DNA of 64,000 nt from Streptomyces sp. H27-H1 (GCF_026627445.1 NZ_JAPNLJ010000007.1:119624-183623); one strand, 5' to 3'; numbered from the stretch's first letter, positions 15,574-25,501 are shown. Notes: generated from the letters alone by a model not told the origin. Numbers and translations are program-made.

Positions 15574-16821
15574 TTACACCTGGGGGCGCAGGCGCGCCTG
15601 GTCGACCGGGCTGCGGCCCTCCTGGGTACCCTTGAGGAGGGCGCTGCCCTCGCGCCAGTCCTTCCAGTCCATGTTCCAGTCGCCGAAGCCGTTGCCGAAG
15701 GTGTCCATGTCGTCGCCGATGCTGTTGATGACGCGGACGATGTCGCCTTCGGAGATGTTCTCGTAGAACCAGGCGGCGTTGCCCGTGCTCATGCCGGTGC
15801 AGCCGTGACTGACGTTCTCGTAGCCCTGGGAGCCGACGGACCACGGCGCGGCGTGGACGTATTCACCACTCCAGGTGACGCGGGTCGCGTAGTAGACGGG
15901 CAGGTTGTAGTACTCGCTGCCGCCGATGCCCACGGTGTCTCCGCGCATCTGGACGTAGTACTGCTTGCCGAGGACCACCTTGACGCCGTTGCGGGTGGAG
16001 AAGCCCGGCTTTCCGGTGGTCACCGGAATGGTGTTGATCACTTCTCCGTTGCGCTTGAACGTGAGGTAGTGCGAGGAGGCGTCCGTCGTCACCTCGACGC
16101 GGTCGCCGATCTCCAGCTTCAACGGCTTGGAGGCGGCGCCGTGCAGGTCGTCGGAGATCTTGATGCCCTCCAGGTTGCTCCGGACGGACACCGTGGTGTT
16201 GGCGGGCCAGTACTCCTTGGGCCGGTAGTGGAGCTTCTTGTCGTCCACCCAGTGCCAGGCGCCCTCGGCGTCCGGCGGGGCGTCGACGACCAGGCCGCGC
16301 TCGATGACGGCGCGGGCGGCCTTGTCCTTCACGGGTTCGTTGAGCTCGGCCGTGAGGGGCTGCCCGACGCCGTACTTGCCCTCGTCCGGGCCGAATTCGA
16401 CCTTGAGGACCTTCTTGGCCGGGGTGGTGTCGAAGTTGAGCGTGCGCTGCCCGGGGGCGCCCCGTTCGTCCTCGGTGTTCACGATGACGGTGTAGCGGAC
16501 GCCGGCGGCCATCGGGACGGTGCTGTGCCAGCGGTCGCCCGAGGCGGACAACTCGCCCGCCAGGCGTCGGCCGTGGGTGTCCACGGCGCTCACGTCGGTG
16601 ATCCGGCCCTCGCCGCTCTTGGCGGTGACTTCCAGGGGCCGGTCCGGGTCGACCGGGCGGCTGCCGGAGGACTGGTTGAGGGCGACTTGATCGCCCGCGT
16701 CGTAGGGGCGGGCGGACAGCGGGTTGTCGTCGCCCGACCCGCATGCGGTGGCGCCGGCCCCGAGGGACGCGACCAGCAGGGAGCAGCCGATTACCGTCCA
16801 AAGACGCGGTGACTGGTTCAT
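15574..16821 (-). CDS. L,D-transpeptidase lipoprotein (Ig-like domains + YkuD)
   Basis: A 415-residue cell-wall cross-linking enzyme that makes 3-3 peptide bridges. The signal peptide ends in the lipobox GATAC (Cys near residue 27). Two Ig-like domains (about 50-240) precede the YkuD catalytic domain (about 250-370) with SHGCTGMS, where Cys is the nucleophile, and an upstream His in the EYVHAAPW segment. The ATG at 16819-16821 is chosen because a TAGCGT box ends 7 nt upstream (leaderless candidate) and the signal peptide starts there. It lies between the two halves of the respiratory gene set. A wall role rather than a respiratory one is expected. Confidence 0.9.
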   Translation of the reverse strand: MNQSPRLWTVIGCSLLVASLGAGATACGSGDDNPLSARPYDAGDQVALNQSSGSRPVDPDRPLEVTAKSGEGRITDVSAVDTHGRRLAGELSASGDRWHSTVPMAAGVRYTVIVNTEDERGAPGQRTLNFDTTPAKKVLKVEFGPDEGKYGVGQPLTAELNEPVKDKAARAVIERGLVVDAPPDAEGAWHWVDDKKLHYRPKEYWPANTTVSVRSNLEGIKISDDLHGAASKPLKLEIGDRVEVTTDASSHYLTFKRNGEVINTIPVTTGKPGFSTRNGVKVVLGKQYYVQMRGDTVGIGGSEYYNLPVYYATRVTWSGEYVHAAPWSVGSQGYENVSHGCTGMSTGNAAWFYENISEGDIVRVINSIGDDMDTFGNGFGDWNMDWKDWREGSALLKGTQEGRSPVDQARLRPQV

Positions 16822-16875
16822 GGAGTCAACGCTATGAAGATATGGCAAATACGGCGCGCGGGGTGACTGCAAACG

Positions 16876-16914
16876 AGGGGCCCGGACTCCTCCATTGGAG
16901 GTGTCCGGGCCCCT
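16876..16914 (-). terminator. Terminator of the ctaCDF operon
   Basis: A 12-bp perfect stem (aggggcccggac / gtccgggcccct) encloses a second small hairpin, 45 nt after the ctaF stop. Confidence 0.7.
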
Positions 16915-16959
16915 GGTCTCACGCTGTGGCCGCCGCTGGGAGCGGCGACACGGGTGCGG

Positions 16960-17358
16960 CTACTGGTTCTGGTTCTCGCCGCGGTAGTACTCGTACACCC
17001 AGCCCCACAGACCCACCAGGATCAGCGGCGCCGAGAAGTACATCAGCCACCAGCCGAAGATGACGCCCATGAAGGCGAAGGCGCCACCGACGGCCAGCGA
17101 GAGCGGCTGCCAGCTGTGCGGGGCGAAGAACCCCAGCTCGCCCGCCTCGTCGGCGACGTCGGCCTCCAGGTTGTCCTGGGCCATCTCGTCCACGCGCGCG
17201 GCCGTGAAGGCCAGGTAGTAGCCGATCATGGCGCTCAGGCCGAAGGCCAGCGCGAGCGCGGTGGTGCCGACCGGCTCCTTGGACCACACGCCGTACACGA
17301 CGGTCATGATCAGGATGAAGGCCGCGAGCCACAGGAACATCCTGCCCTGGATCTTCAC
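16960..17358 (-). CDS. ctaF: Cytochrome c oxidase subunit IV (actinobacterial type)
   Basis: A 132-residue membrane protein with four transmembrane helices, unique to actinobacterial aa3 oxidases. Helices lie at about 7-25, 33-53, 78-97 and 100-120. The start overlaps the ctaD stop by 4 nt, placing it third in ctaC-ctaD-ctaF. It has no catalytic residues and probably stabilises the supercomplex. Confidence 0.93.
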   Translation of the reverse strand: MKIQGRMFLWLAAFILIMTVVYGVWSKEPVGTTALALAFGLSAMIGYYLAFTAARVDEMAQDNLEADVADEAGELGFFAPHSWQPLSLAVGGAFAFMGVIFGWWLMYFSAPLILVGLWGWVYEYYRGENQNQ

Positions 17359-19085
17359 TTGCCGGCCTCCTTGCCACCAGCGACGGCCTTGGCGGCCACG
17401 GCGTGGTCCTCAAGGTGGTCGAGGGCCGCGATCTCGGGGTGGTGCAGATCGAATGCCGGGGATTCGGACCGGATCCGCGGCAGGGTGAGGAAGTTGTGCC
17501 GCGGCGGCGGGCAAGACGTCGCCCATTCGAGCGAACGGCCGTAGCCCCACGGGTCGTCGACCTCGACCTTCTTGCCGTACTTCGCCGTCTTCCAGACGTT
17601 GTACATGAAGGGCAGCATCGACAGGCCCAGCAGGAACGAGCTGATCGTCGAGAGCGTGTTCAGCAGCGTGAATCCGTCCGCCGCGAGGTAGTCCGCGTAA
17701 CGACGCGGCATGCCCTCGGCGCCCAGCCAGTGCTGCACCAGGAAGGTGCCGTGGAAGCCGATGAACAGCGTCCAGAAGGTGATCTTGCCGAGCCGCTCGT
17801 CCAGCATCTTGCCCGTGAACTTCGGCCACCAGAAGTGGAAGCCGGCGAACATCGCGAAGACCACGGTGCCGAAGACGACGTAGTGGAAGTGCGCGACGAC
17901 GAAGTACGAGTCGGAGACGTGGAAGTCCATCGGGGGCGAAGCCAGGATGACGCCGGTCAGACCACCGAAGGTGAAGGTGACCAGGAAGCCGATCGTCCAG
18001 AGCATCGGTGTCTCGAAGGACAGTGAGCCCTTCCACATGGTGCCGATCCAGTTGAAGAACTTCACACCGGTCGGAACCGCGATGAGGAACGTCATGAAGG
18101 AGAAGAACGGCAGCAGCACACCGCCGGTGACGTACATGTGGTGGGCCCACACGGTCACCGAAAGGCCGGCGATCGAGATCGTCGCGGCGATCAGGCCGAT
18201 GTAACCGAACATCGGCTTGCGCGAGAAGACCGGGATGACTTCGGAAACGATTCCGAAGAATGGCAGCGCGATGATGTACACCTCTGGGTGTCCGAAGAAC
18301 CAGAAGAGGTGTTGCCATAGCAAGGCGCCGCCGTTCGCGGCGTCGAATACATGCGCACCGAACTTCCGGTCGGCCTCCAACGCGAAGAGCGCGGCGGCCA
18401 GCACCGGGAAGGCGAGCAGGACCAGGACACCGGTCAGCAGCACGTTCCAGGTGAAGATCGGCATGCGGAACATCGTCATGCCGGGGGCGCGCATGCAGAT
18501 GATCGTGGTGATGAAGTTGACCGAACCGAGGATCGTGCCGAAGCCCGAGAAGGCCAGACCCATGATCCACATATCGGCGCCGATACCCGGCGAGCGGACG
18601 GCGTCCGACAGCGGGGAGTAGGCGAACCAGCCGAAGTCGGCGGCACCCGAGGGGGTGACGAAGCCGGCCACCGCGATGGTCGAGCCGAAGAGGTACAGCC
18701 AGTACGCGAACATGTTCAGCCGCGGGAACGCCACGTCGGGCGCGCCGATCTGCAGCGGCATGATCCAGTTCGCGAAGCCCGCGAACAGCGGGGTGGCGAA
18801 CATCAGCAGCATGATCGTGCCATGCATGGTGAACGCCTGGTTGAACTGCTCGTTCGACATGAGCTGCGTACCCGGACGGGCCAGCTCGGCGCGCATGAAG
18901 AGCGCCAGGACCCCGCCGATGATGAAGAACACGAACGACGTGATCAGGTACATCGTGCCGATGGTCTTGTGGTCGGTAGTGGTCAACCACTTCACGACGA
19001 CATTGCCCGGCTGCTTGCTCCGTACAGGCAACTCGTTCTCGTACGAGTCGGCCTCGGCACCCTGAGGCTGGTTGAGGATGCTCAC
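17355..19085 (-). CDS. ctaD: Cytochrome c oxidase subunit I
   Basis: A 576-residue catalytic subunit with heme a and the heme a3-CuB centre, with 12 transmembrane helices. It shows [14 protein letters not shown] (CuB His and the cross-linked Tyr), [10 protein letters not shown] (two CuB His) and HFHYVVFG (heme a/a3 His). It reduces O2 to water and pumps protons. The ATG overlaps the ctaC stop by 4 nt and its own stop overlaps ctaF, so the three are translationally coupled. Confidence 0.98.
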   Translation of the reverse strand: MSILNQPQGAEADSYENELPVRSKQPGNVVVKWLTTTDHKTIGTMYLITSFVFFIIGGVLALFMRAELARPGTQLMSNEQFNQAFTMHGTIMLLMFATPLFAGFANWIMPLQIGAPDVAFPRLNMFAYWLYLFGSTIAVAGFVTPSGAADFGWFAYSPLSDAVRSPGIGADMWIMGLAFSGFGTILGSVNFITTIICMRAPGMTMFRMPIFTWNVLLTGVLVLLAFPVLAAALFALEADRKFGAHVFDAANGGALLWQHLFWFFGHPEVYIIALPFFGIVSEVIPVFSRKPMFGYIGLIAATISIAGLSVTVWAHHMYVTGGVLLPFFSFMTFLIAVPTGVKFFNWIGTMWKGSLSFETPMLWTIGFLVTFTFGGLTGVILASPPMDFHVSDSYFVVAHFHYVVFGTVVFAMFAGFHFWWPKFTGKMLDERLGKITFWTLFIGFHGTFLVQHWLGAEGMPRRYADYLAADGFTLLNTLSTISSFLLGLSMLPFMYNVWKTAKYGKKVEVDDPWGYGRSLEWATSCPPPRHNFLTLPRIRSESPAFDLHHPEIAALDHLEDHAVAAKAVAGGKEAGK

Positions 19086-20056
19086 AGTTTGTTCACCTCA
19101 GCATTGCGGGCCGGGTCGGTCTGCTGGATGCCGGCCGGGAGGAAACCGGTCTGACCCTTCTCCGCCAGCTCCTTCAGGTGCGCCTTGTACGCCTCCGGGG
19201 AGACGACCTTGACGTTGAAGAGCATTCGGGAGTGGTCGGCACCGCAGAGCTCGGCGCACTTGCCCATGAAGACGCCCTCTTCGGTCGGGGTGACCTCGAA
19301 GACGTTGGTGTGGCCCGGGATGACGTCCTGCTTGAACAGGAAGGGGACCACCCAGAAGGAGTGGATGACGTCGTTCGACGACAGGATGAAGCGGACCTTC
19401 TCACCCTTCGGCAGCCAGAGCGTCGGGCCGGGGTTGCCGGTCTCCGCGTTCCGGTCGCTGGGGACGCCCTTGGTGTAGACGCCTTCGGCGCCCGCGGGGA
19501 AGTCCTTGGTGTAGCGGTCCGGAATGGAGGCGAGTTCCTTGGGAACCTCGCCCGCCTTCGGAGTCGCCGCATCGCCGTCGACGTCCTCGACGTAATTGAA
19601 GCCCCAGCTCCACTGGTAGCCGATCACGTTGACCGTGTGAGCCGGCTTGGCGGAGAGGGAGAGCAGCTTCGACTCGTCACGCGCGGTGAAGTAGAAGAGC
19701 ACCGAGACGATGATGAGCGGGACCACGGTGTACAGCGCCTCGATGGGCATGTTGTACCGGGTCTGCGGGGGAACCTCGACCTTGGTCCGGCTGCGCCGGT
19801 GGAAGATGACGCTCCACATGATCAGGCCCCACACGAGGATGCCGGTGATCAGAGCGGCCGCCCACGAGCCCTGCCACAAAGAGAGGATGCGAGGCGCCTC
19901 TTCAGTGACCGGGGTGGGCAATCCGAGGCGGGGGAAGTCTTTCCATGTGTACGAGCAACCAGTGGCGGTCGCCAGGACCACGCCCGCAGTCAGCGCCTGC
20001 AGCAGCTTCCGCCGCATCGGGCGCCGCGGCGAGCGGTCGGAGCCGTAGGGACTCAC
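19082..20056 (-). CDS. ctaC: Cytochrome c oxidase subunit II (lipoprotein, CuA)
   Basis: A 324-residue subunit carrying the dinuclear CuA centre on the outer face. A lipoprotein signal (ATATGC lipobox near residue 34) is followed by two transmembrane helices (about 60-80 and 110-130) and a cupredoxin domain with [12 protein letters not shown] (267-278), which supplies the CuA ligands. The GTG at 20054-20056 (VSPYGSDRS) is chosen for its GGAAGG ribosome-binding site; the upstream Arg-rich frame is non-coding. It is first gene of ctaC-ctaD-ctaF and diverges from the cysteine desulfurase-TusA gene. Confidence 0.95.
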   Translation of the reverse strand: MSPYGSDRSPRRPMRRKLLQALTAGVVLATATGCSYTWKDFPRLGLPTPVTEEAPRILSLWQGSWAAALITGILVWGLIMWSVIFHRRSRTKVEVPPQTRYNMPIEALYTVVPLIIVSVLFYFTARDESKLLSLSAKPAHTVNVIGYQWSWGFNYVEDVDGDAATPKAGEVPKELASIPDRYTKDFPAGAEGVYTKGVPSDRNAETGNPGPTLWLPKGEKVRFILSSNDVIHSFWVVPFLFKQDVIPGHTNVFEVTPTEEGVFMGKCAELCGADHSRMLFNVKVVSPEAYKAHLKELAEKGQTGFLPAGIQQTDPARNAEVNKL

Positions 20057-20350
20057 GTAGCGCCTTCCCGAGAGTCTCGGCCCGCGCGGCCGGCCGCGGC
20101 CGCATTCGGGTCGGTCGCCGGCCCTGACGCAGGCAGGGGTTTGGATGTTTATGCGGACCAAACCCTACTGGACGCTATTTGGGGTCGCGCGGGGAGGGTG
20201 CCCAACGCGCCGTTACTGCCCCCGAAGGGATGGATCCGCCGTACGGGGGACGGCCCAACGTGCCCCGAATGGCGGGGTCCGGACGACATCTGACGGCCCC
20301 TGACCTCGGCCGGCCGCCACGTCGGCGCGGCGGCCGGTTAGCGTGACCGG

Positions 20351-21736
20351 ATGCCGTACTTCGACACCGCGTCCGCCGCCCCGCTGCACCCCGTGGCCCG
20401 GCAGGCGCTCCAGGCCTCCCTTGACGAAGGCTGGGCCGACCCGGCCCGTCTGTACCGCGAAGGGCGGCGGGCCCGGATGCTGCTGGACGCGGCCCGGGAG
20501 GCGGCGGCGGAAGCGGTGGGCTGCCGTCCCGACGAGCTCGTGTTCACTCCTTCGGGGACGCACGCGGTTCACGCGGGCATGGCGGGGGTCCTGGCGGGGC
20601 GTCGGCGCGTCGGCGGGCATTTGGTCGTATCAGCGGTAGAACACAGTTCTGTACTGCATGCGGCGGAGGTCCACGAGGCGGGCGGCGGGCGGGTCGAGGA
20701 GGTCCCGGTGGACCGCTTCGGCCGGGTCTCCGCGTCCTCCTACGGATCGCTCGTCGGGCCGTCCACCGCGCTGGCCTGCCTCCAGTCGGCCAACCACGAG
20801 GTCGGCACCGTCCAACCGGTGGCCGAGGTGGCCGAGGTGTGCGCCGCGGCCGGGGTCCCGCTGCTGGTGGACGCCGCGCAGTCACTGGGCTGGGGGCCGG
20901 TCCCCGGAGGCTGGTCCGTACTGTGCGCGAGCGCCCACAAATGGGGCGGCCCCGCCGGTGTCGGCCTGCTGGCGGTCCGCAAGGGAGTGCGTTTCTCCCC
21001 CCAAGGCGCCGCCGACGAAAGGGAGTCGGGGCGCTCCCCCGGCTTCGTCAATCTCCCCGCGGCCGTCGCCGCGGCGGCCTCGCTGCGGGCGGTGCGCGCC
21101 GAGGCGGACGCGGAGGCGGCCCGCCTGCGGATCCTGGTGGACCGGCTGCGACGGCGGGTGGCCCGCCTGGTGCCGGACGTGGAGGTGGTGGGCCATCCCG
21201 ACCTCCGCCTCCCGCACCTGGTCACCTTCTCCTGCCTGTACGTGGACGGGGAGACCCTGCTCCACGGGCTGGACCGGGCGGGCTACTCCGTCTCCTCGGG
21301 CTCCTCGTGCACCAGCTCGACGCTGACTCCGTCCCATGTGCTGCGGGCGATGGGGGTGCTGTCGGAGGGGAACGTACGGGTGTCCCTGCCGGCCGGTACG
21401 ACGGCGGCGGAGGTCAACGGCTTCCTGGAGGTCCTGCCGGGGCTGGTGGCGGGGGTCCGCGAGCAACTCGGCGCCGGGGCGGCGGAGATGGCCGTTTCGG
21501 AGCCGGATGCGGAGTCCTTGGAGGTGGACGCCCTCGGGCTGCGGTGCCCGCAGCCGGTGATCGAGCTGGCCCGGGTGATCGGGCGGGTGCCGGTGGGGGG
21601 GACGGTGACGGTGCTCTCCGACGACGAGGTCGCCCGGCTGGACATTCCGGCGTGGTGCGCGATGCGGGGCCAGGTCTACGTGGGCGAAGCCCCCCGCCCG
21701 GCCGGTACCGCGTACACGGTCCGCCGCGCGGTCTGA
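20351..21736 (+). CDS. Cysteine desulfurase-TusA fusion protein
   Basis: A 461-residue two-domain protein. Residues 1-370 are an IscS/NifS-like cysteine desulfurase with PLP Lys197 in ASAHKWGGPAG, Asp/Gln in LLVDAAQSLGW, and active-site Cys320 in SSGSSCTSS. Residues 385-461 are a TusA/SirA sulfur carrier with its Cys399 in LRCPQPVIELAR (the CPxP motif). The enzyme could take sulfur from cysteine and load it onto its own carrier domain for thiolation or cofactor synthesis; this is inferred from the fusion. TAGCGT ends 6 nt before the ATG and no Shine-Dalgarno is seen, so it may be leaderless. It diverges from ctaC. Confidence 0.88.
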   Translation: MPYFDTASAAPLHPVARQALQASLDEGWADPARLYREGRRARMLLDAAREAAAEAVGCRPDELVFTPSGTHAVHAGMAGVLAGRRRVGGHLVVSAVEHSSVLHAAEVHEAGGGRVEEVPVDRFGRVSASSYGSLVGPSTALACLQSANHEVGTVQPVAEVAEVCAAAGVPLLVDAAQSLGWGPVPGGWSVLCASAHKWGGPAGVGLLAVRKGVRFSPQGAADERESGRSPGFVNLPAAVAAAASLRAVRAEADAEAARLRILVDRLRRRVARLVPDVEVVGHPDLRLPHLVTFSCLYVDGETLLHGLDRAGYSVSSGSSCTSSTLTPSHVLRAMGVLSEGNVRVSLPAGTTAAEVNGFLEVLPGLVAGVREQLGAGAAEMAVSEPDAESLEVDALGLRCPQPVIELARVIGRVPVGGTVTVLSDDEVARLDIPAWCAMRGQVYVGEAPRPAGTAYTVRRAV

Positions 21737-21877
21737 CCCGGCTCCGCGGGGCCGGCCTGCCGCCGCGGCTGGGACGGACCTGCGGGACTGCCCCCACCCG
21801 CCCCTTCCACCCGTTCCCGGGGCTTCGCCCTGACCAGGTCCTCAAACGCCGGACGGGCTGAAAGGCCGCCTCGAACG

Positions 21878-21909
21878 CCGGCGGGGCTGGATGAATCCAG
21901 CCCCGCCGG
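21878..21909. terminator. Bidirectional terminator between convergent genes
   Basis: A 14-bp stem (ccggcggggctgga / tccagccccgccgg) with a 4-nt loop. Just upstream (21841-21880) are two variants of the caaacgccggacgggctg motif that recurs in Streptomyces intergenic regions. Confidence 0.65.
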
Positions 21910-21927
21910 GCCAGGCTCCGCGAGGGG

Positions 21928-22905
21928 CTACGCCGGGAGGTGGGACTGGACTTCCGCCGCGGCCTCGTCGCCGTACGCCTTGGTGAAGCGCTGCATGAAG
22001 TGCGCCCGGGCCAGGGTGTACTCCTGGGTGCCCAGGGTCTCGATGACGAGCGTGGCCAGCATGCAGCCGACCTGCGCGGCGCGCTCGAGGCCGACGCCCC
22101 AGCCCAGACCGGTCAGGAACCCCGCGCGGAAGGCGTCGCCGACACCCGTCGGGTCGACCTTCGCGGTCTCCTCCGGGCAGCCGACCACGATCGGGTCGTG
22201 GCCGACCCGGTCGATGCGGACGCCGTTCGAGCCGAGCGTGGTGACACGGGTGCCGACCTTCGCCAGGATCTCCGCGTCCGTCCAGCCGGACTTCGCCTCG
22301 ATGAGGCCCTTCTCGTACTCGTTGGAGAAAAGGTACGTCGCACCCTCCATCAGGGTGCGGATGTTGTCGCCGTCCATCCGGGCGATCTGCTGCGAGAAGT
22401 CCGCGGCGAAGGGGATCGCACGGGTGCGGCACTCCTCCGTGTGGCGGAGCATCGCCTCGGGGTCGTCGGCGCCGATCAGGACGAGGTCCAGGCCGCCGAC
22501 CCGGTCCGCGACCGACTTCAGCTCGATCAGGCGGGCCTCGCTCATGGCGCCCGTGTAGAAGGAGCCGATCTGGTTGTGGTCGGCGTCCGTCGTGCAGACG
22601 AAGCGCGCGGTGTGCAGGACCTCGGAGATCCGCACGGACTCGGTGTCGACGCCGTGCCGGTCGAGCCAGGCGCGGTACTCGTCGAAGTCGGAGCCGGCCG
22701 CTCCCACGAGGACCGGCCGGGCGCCGAGCTGACCCATGCCGAAGCAGATGTTCGGGCCGACGCCGCCGCGCCGTACGTCGAGGTTGTCGACGAGGAAGGA
22801 GAGGGAGACCGTGTGCAGCTGGTCCGCGACCAACTGGTCGGCGAAGCGGCCGGGGAAGGTCATGAGGTGGTCGGTGGCGATGGAGCCGGTGACTGCGATA
22901 CGCAC
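21928..22905 (-). CDS. PfkB-family carbohydrate kinase (adenosine-kinase-like)
   Basis: A 325-residue ribokinase-fold kinase. The N-terminal PfkB signature is RRGGVGPNICFGMGQLG (about 45-60) and the C-terminal one DPTGVGDAFRAGF (about 258-270), with the catalytic base Asp in GVGDAF. The closest family I know at this genomic position in actinobacteria is the adenosine kinase (AdoK/CbhK) of mycobacteria, so phosphorylation of adenosine or a related ribonucleoside is likely but not proven. The GTG start has AGGAG 10 nt upstream. It is convergent with the desulfurase fusion gene. Confidence 0.82.
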   Translation of the reverse strand: MRIAVTGSIATDHLMTFPGRFADQLVADQLHTVSLSFLVDNLDVRRGGVGPNICFGMGQLGARPVLVGAAGSDFDEYRAWLDRHGVDTESVRISEVLHTARFVCTTDADHNQIGSFYTGAMSEARLIELKSVADRVGGLDLVLIGADDPEAMLRHTEECRTRAIPFAADFSQQIARMDGDNIRTLMEGATYLFSNEYEKGLIEAKSGWTDAEILAKVGTRVTTLGSNGVRIDRVGHDPIVVGCPEETAKVDPTGVGDAFRAGFLTGLGWGVGLERAAQVGCMLATLVIETLGTQEYTLARAHFMQRFTKAYGDEAAAEVQSHLPA

Positions 22906-23038
22906 GGCGTGGACGCTCCTGCGAGGGACGGCAAGGGGGGACAGTCAAAACTACCCGGTCGGGGGCCCGAGGCCGAACGGCAGAAACTACCCCGTAGTAG
23001 CTCTTTCTTCGCCCGCGGCGGCGTGCATACCGTGCCCC

Positions 23039-23257
23039 ATGACCTACACCGATGGTTTCGGGCACCCCCGGCCCGCCGAGAACACGGCGGGCACCGAGTT
23101 CGAACGGCTGCTGGGCGACTGCGCCCGGATGGCCCCCCACTGGCCGGTTCCCGCCGACCCCCGTCCGGACCGGGTGGCGCCCGCGCAGATCAGCGGAATC
23201 CGCGTCCCGGCAGCCTCGGCCCGCCTCATCGCGGCCACGGCGGTCTACGGCTACTAA
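23039..23257 (+). CDS. Small hypothetical protein
   Basis: A 72-residue protein of unknown function, acidic at the N-terminus with an Ala-rich C-terminus (ASARLIAATAVYGY). I recognise no domain. TACCGT ends 5 nt before the ATG, which fits a leaderless start slightly tightly. It precedes the membrane-anchored protein gene by about 100 nt on the same strand. It may be spurious. Confidence 0.45.
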   Translation: MTYTDGFGHPRPAENTAGTEFERLLGDCARMAPHWPVPADPRPDRVAPAQISGIRVPAASARLIAATAVYGY

Positions 23258-23359
23258 GACCGCTTCACCGCCCAGGTGCCCGAGCCCGAGGGAACCGGAT
23301 CCGCGTCTGTTCCGTCACACCCGCATCACCCCATGCGGGACGGGCAAAGGAGCGATGCG

Positions 23360-24835
23360 GTGACCAGCGAACAACCCGATGCACCCGATGTATCCGACAC
23401 ACCCGATGCGTCACGTGCCACACGACGGCGGCCGGTCTGGGTCGTAGGTTCGATCGCGGCCGCCGTCCTGCTCACCGGCGGCGGCACCGCGTACTGGGCG
23501 TCGATCGCCCACGGCGAGGGGCGTACGGATGTCAGCGCGGCATCCGCGCCCCTTGTCGCGCCGAGTCCGTCCGGGCCCGGCATCGCCCCCGGCGAGCCCG
23601 ACCCCTCCGGCGGCGGGGTCACGTACACCGCCGAGGTCCGCCTCCCGGACGGCCCGGCCACCGCGCCGGCCTTCGTGGCGAGCGGTGAGGTGACCTCCGC
23701 CGAGGTGGCGCGGCTCGCGACGGCGCTCGGGATCTCCGGCGCGCCCCGGCTCTCCGGGGAGACCTGGCAGGCCGGAGAGGTCGCGGACGGCTCCGGACCC
23801 CGGCTCACGGTGAACCTCAAGGCGCCCGGGACCTGGAACTTCTCCCGCTTCCAGGTCGGCGGCACCGGGGACGACTGCCGGCGCGGCCAGGACACCTGCG
23901 GGCCGGCCACCCTCCCCCAGGACCAGGGCCAGGACAGCGGCTCCGCCGTCGGCCAGCCCGTCTCCGAGGAGGCCGCCAAGGCGGCCGCCGCGCCCGTACT
24001 GGCGGCCGTGGGCCAGGGCGCTGCCGCGCTCGACGCCCGGCTCGCCCAGGGCTCCGTACGCGTGGTGAGCGCCGACCCGGTGATCGGCGGCCTGCCCACG
24101 CAGGGCTGGTCCACCAAGGTCGGCGTCGGGGCGGACTCCAAGGTGGTGTCGGGCAGCGGCGAGCTGAAGGCCCCGGCGCGGGCCTCGGAGCAGCCGGTGG
24201 TCGGCGCCGTGGACGCGCTGGCCCGGCTGAACGACAAGGCCAAGGCCTCCGGCGGCACGCACCCCGACCCGAGCGGCTGCGCCACGAGCGTCCCGCTGAC
24301 TCCGGACCCCCCGGTCGGCGCCACGGACACGCTGCCGTGCAACCCGGACCCCCGGCCGATGAAGCCCCAGCGGACGGAGTCGGTACGGGGCGCCGCGCTC
24401 GGGCTGGTCCCCGGCACGGTCGACGGGGCCCGCGGGCTGGTGCCGGCCTGGCTGTTCGAGGTGGCGGGCAGGGACGGCGGCCCCGGCCACACGGTGGCCC
24501 AGCCGGCGGCCCTGACCGAGGGGACTCCCCCGCCCGACGCGTCCGACCCGTCCTCCCCGCCCGCGAAGGGACAGACCGTGCCCGGGTTCTCGTACGACCT
24601 GGCCGACCGGACGCTGACGGTGAACTTCTGGGGCGGGGTGTGCAGCACGTACGCCCTGGAGGTCCGTGAGCAGCCGGACTCGGTGATGGTGAAGATCACG
24701 GACACCCCGAACAAGCCGGGGCAGGCCTGCATCATGATCGCGAAGGAGATGACGGTGACGGGCGCGCTGCAGCAGCCGCTCGGCGACCGGAAGGTGATCG
24801 ACGCGACCACGGGCAAGGCCGTCCCCCGCCAGTAG
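23360..24835 (+). CDS. Membrane-anchored extracytoplasmic protein of unknown function
   Basis: A 491-residue protein with a short acidic cytoplasmic tail (1-22), one transmembrane helix (about 26-46, WVVGSIAAAVLLTGGG) and a Pro/Gly/Ala-rich exterior. Recognisable segments are a beta-rich region with LTVNLKAPGTWNFSRF, two Cys pairs (about residues 174-181 and 311-331), and a C-terminal part with VCSTYALEVREQ and IMIAKEM. No enzyme family is recognised. The GTG at 23360 has AAAGGAG 7 nt upstream, better than the ATG at 23333. It is convergent with erpA and separated from it by a strong hairpin. Confidence 0.7.
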   Translation: MTSEQPDAPDVSDTPDASRATRRRPVWVVGSIAAAVLLTGGGTAYWASIAHGEGRTDVSAASAPLVAPSPSGPGIAPGEPDPSGGGVTYTAEVRLPDGPATAPAFVASGEVTSAEVARLATALGISGAPRLSGETWQAGEVADGSGPRLTVNLKAPGTWNFSRFQVGGTGDDCRRGQDTCGPATLPQDQGQDSGSAVGQPVSEEAAKAAAAPVLAAVGQGAAALDARLAQGSVRVVSADPVIGGLPTQGWSTKVGVGADSKVVSGSGELKAPARASEQPVVGAVDALARLNDKAKASGGTHPDPSGCATSVPLTPDPPVGATDTLPCNPDPRPMKPQRTESVRGAALGLVPGTVDGARGLVPAWLFEVAGRDGGPGHTVAQPAALTEGTPPPDASDPSSPPAKGQTVPGFSYDLADRTLTVNFWGGVCSTYALEVREQPDSVMVKITDTPNKPGQACIMIAKEMTVTGALQQPLGDRKVIDATTGKAVPRQ

Positions 24836-24851
24836 GCGGCCCGGACGTGCG

Positions 24852-24891
24852 AGAGGGGCCCGCCCGCGGTAGTCCGCGGGCGGGCCCCTCT
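24852..24891. terminator. Bidirectional terminator
   Basis: A perfect 18-bp stem (agaggggcccgcccgcgg and its complement) with a tagt loop lies between the membrane-anchored protein gene (+) and erpA (-). Confidence 0.75.
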
Positions 24892-24908
24892 GCGTGTTCC
24901 TTCAGGAT

Positions 24909-25265
24909 TTAGTTGAAGGAGTCGCCGCAGGCGCAGGAACCCGTGGCGTTCGGGTTGTCGATCGTGAAGCCCTGCTTCTCGATGGTGTCGACGAAGTCGA
25001 TGGACGCACCGTGCAGGTACGGGGAGCTCATCCGGTCGGTGACGACCTTCACACCGTCGAAGTCCTTCACGACGTCGCCGTCGAGGGAGCGCTCGTCGAA
25101 GAAGAGCTGGTAGCGCAGGCCGGAGCAGCCGCCGGGCTGGACGGCGACGCGCAGAGCCAGGTCGTCGCGGCCTTCCTGCTCCAGCAGGGTCCTGACCTTT
25201 TCGGCGGCGGCGTCGGACAGGAGGATGCCGTCGCTCACGGTGGTCTTTTCGTCCTGTACGGACAT
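24909..25265 (-). CDS. erpA: Iron-sulfur cluster insertion protein (A-type carrier)
   Basis: A 118-residue HesB/IscA-family carrier that delivers Fe-S clusters to target proteins. The three conserved Cys are in PGGCSGLRY (about 47) and the C-terminal SCACGDSFN (about 111 and 113). The start at 25265 (MSVQDEK) lies 9 nt after GGGAG, better than the ATG two codons upstream. A homologue lies near ctaC and the PfkB kinase in mycobacteria too. NadA, encoded divergently next door, is a 4Fe-4S enzyme and a likely client. Confidence 0.92.
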   Translation of the reverse strand: MSVQDEKTTVSDGILLSDAAAEKVRTLLEQEGRDDLALRVAVQPGGCSGLRYQLFFDERSLDGDVVKDFDGVKVVTDRMSSPYLHGASIDFVDTIEKQGFTIDNPNATGSCACGDSFN

Positions 25266-25486
25266 CTGCATTCACTCCCGAAGTGGGCGGCTCCCCGCCC
25301 AAGGCGGGGAAACGTCGGACTCTTGCCGTCGGTGGCAACGAGCGGGACCGCGGATTCATTCCGCGACCCGACGCGTGTTTCAGAAATTCCATGCTCGCAC
25401 ACCCCCGCGCGGAGGGCGGGTCCCCGCGGCGGGCAGGCGAATGCGTCACATCGACACTATCGGCATCGTCAAAGTGACGTGAAGCA

Positions 25487-25501
25487 GTTATGATAAATAA
25501 C
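25487..25501. promoter_or_regulatory. AT-rich inverted repeat overlapping a -10-like box, erpA/nadA intergenic
   Basis: A perfect GTTAT-N5-ATAAC repeat lies in a short AT-rich patch. It overlaps TATGAT (25489-25494), a good -10 box for nadA; no clear -35 is visible. Possible operator for the divergent erpA or nadA promoter. Confidence 0.35.
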
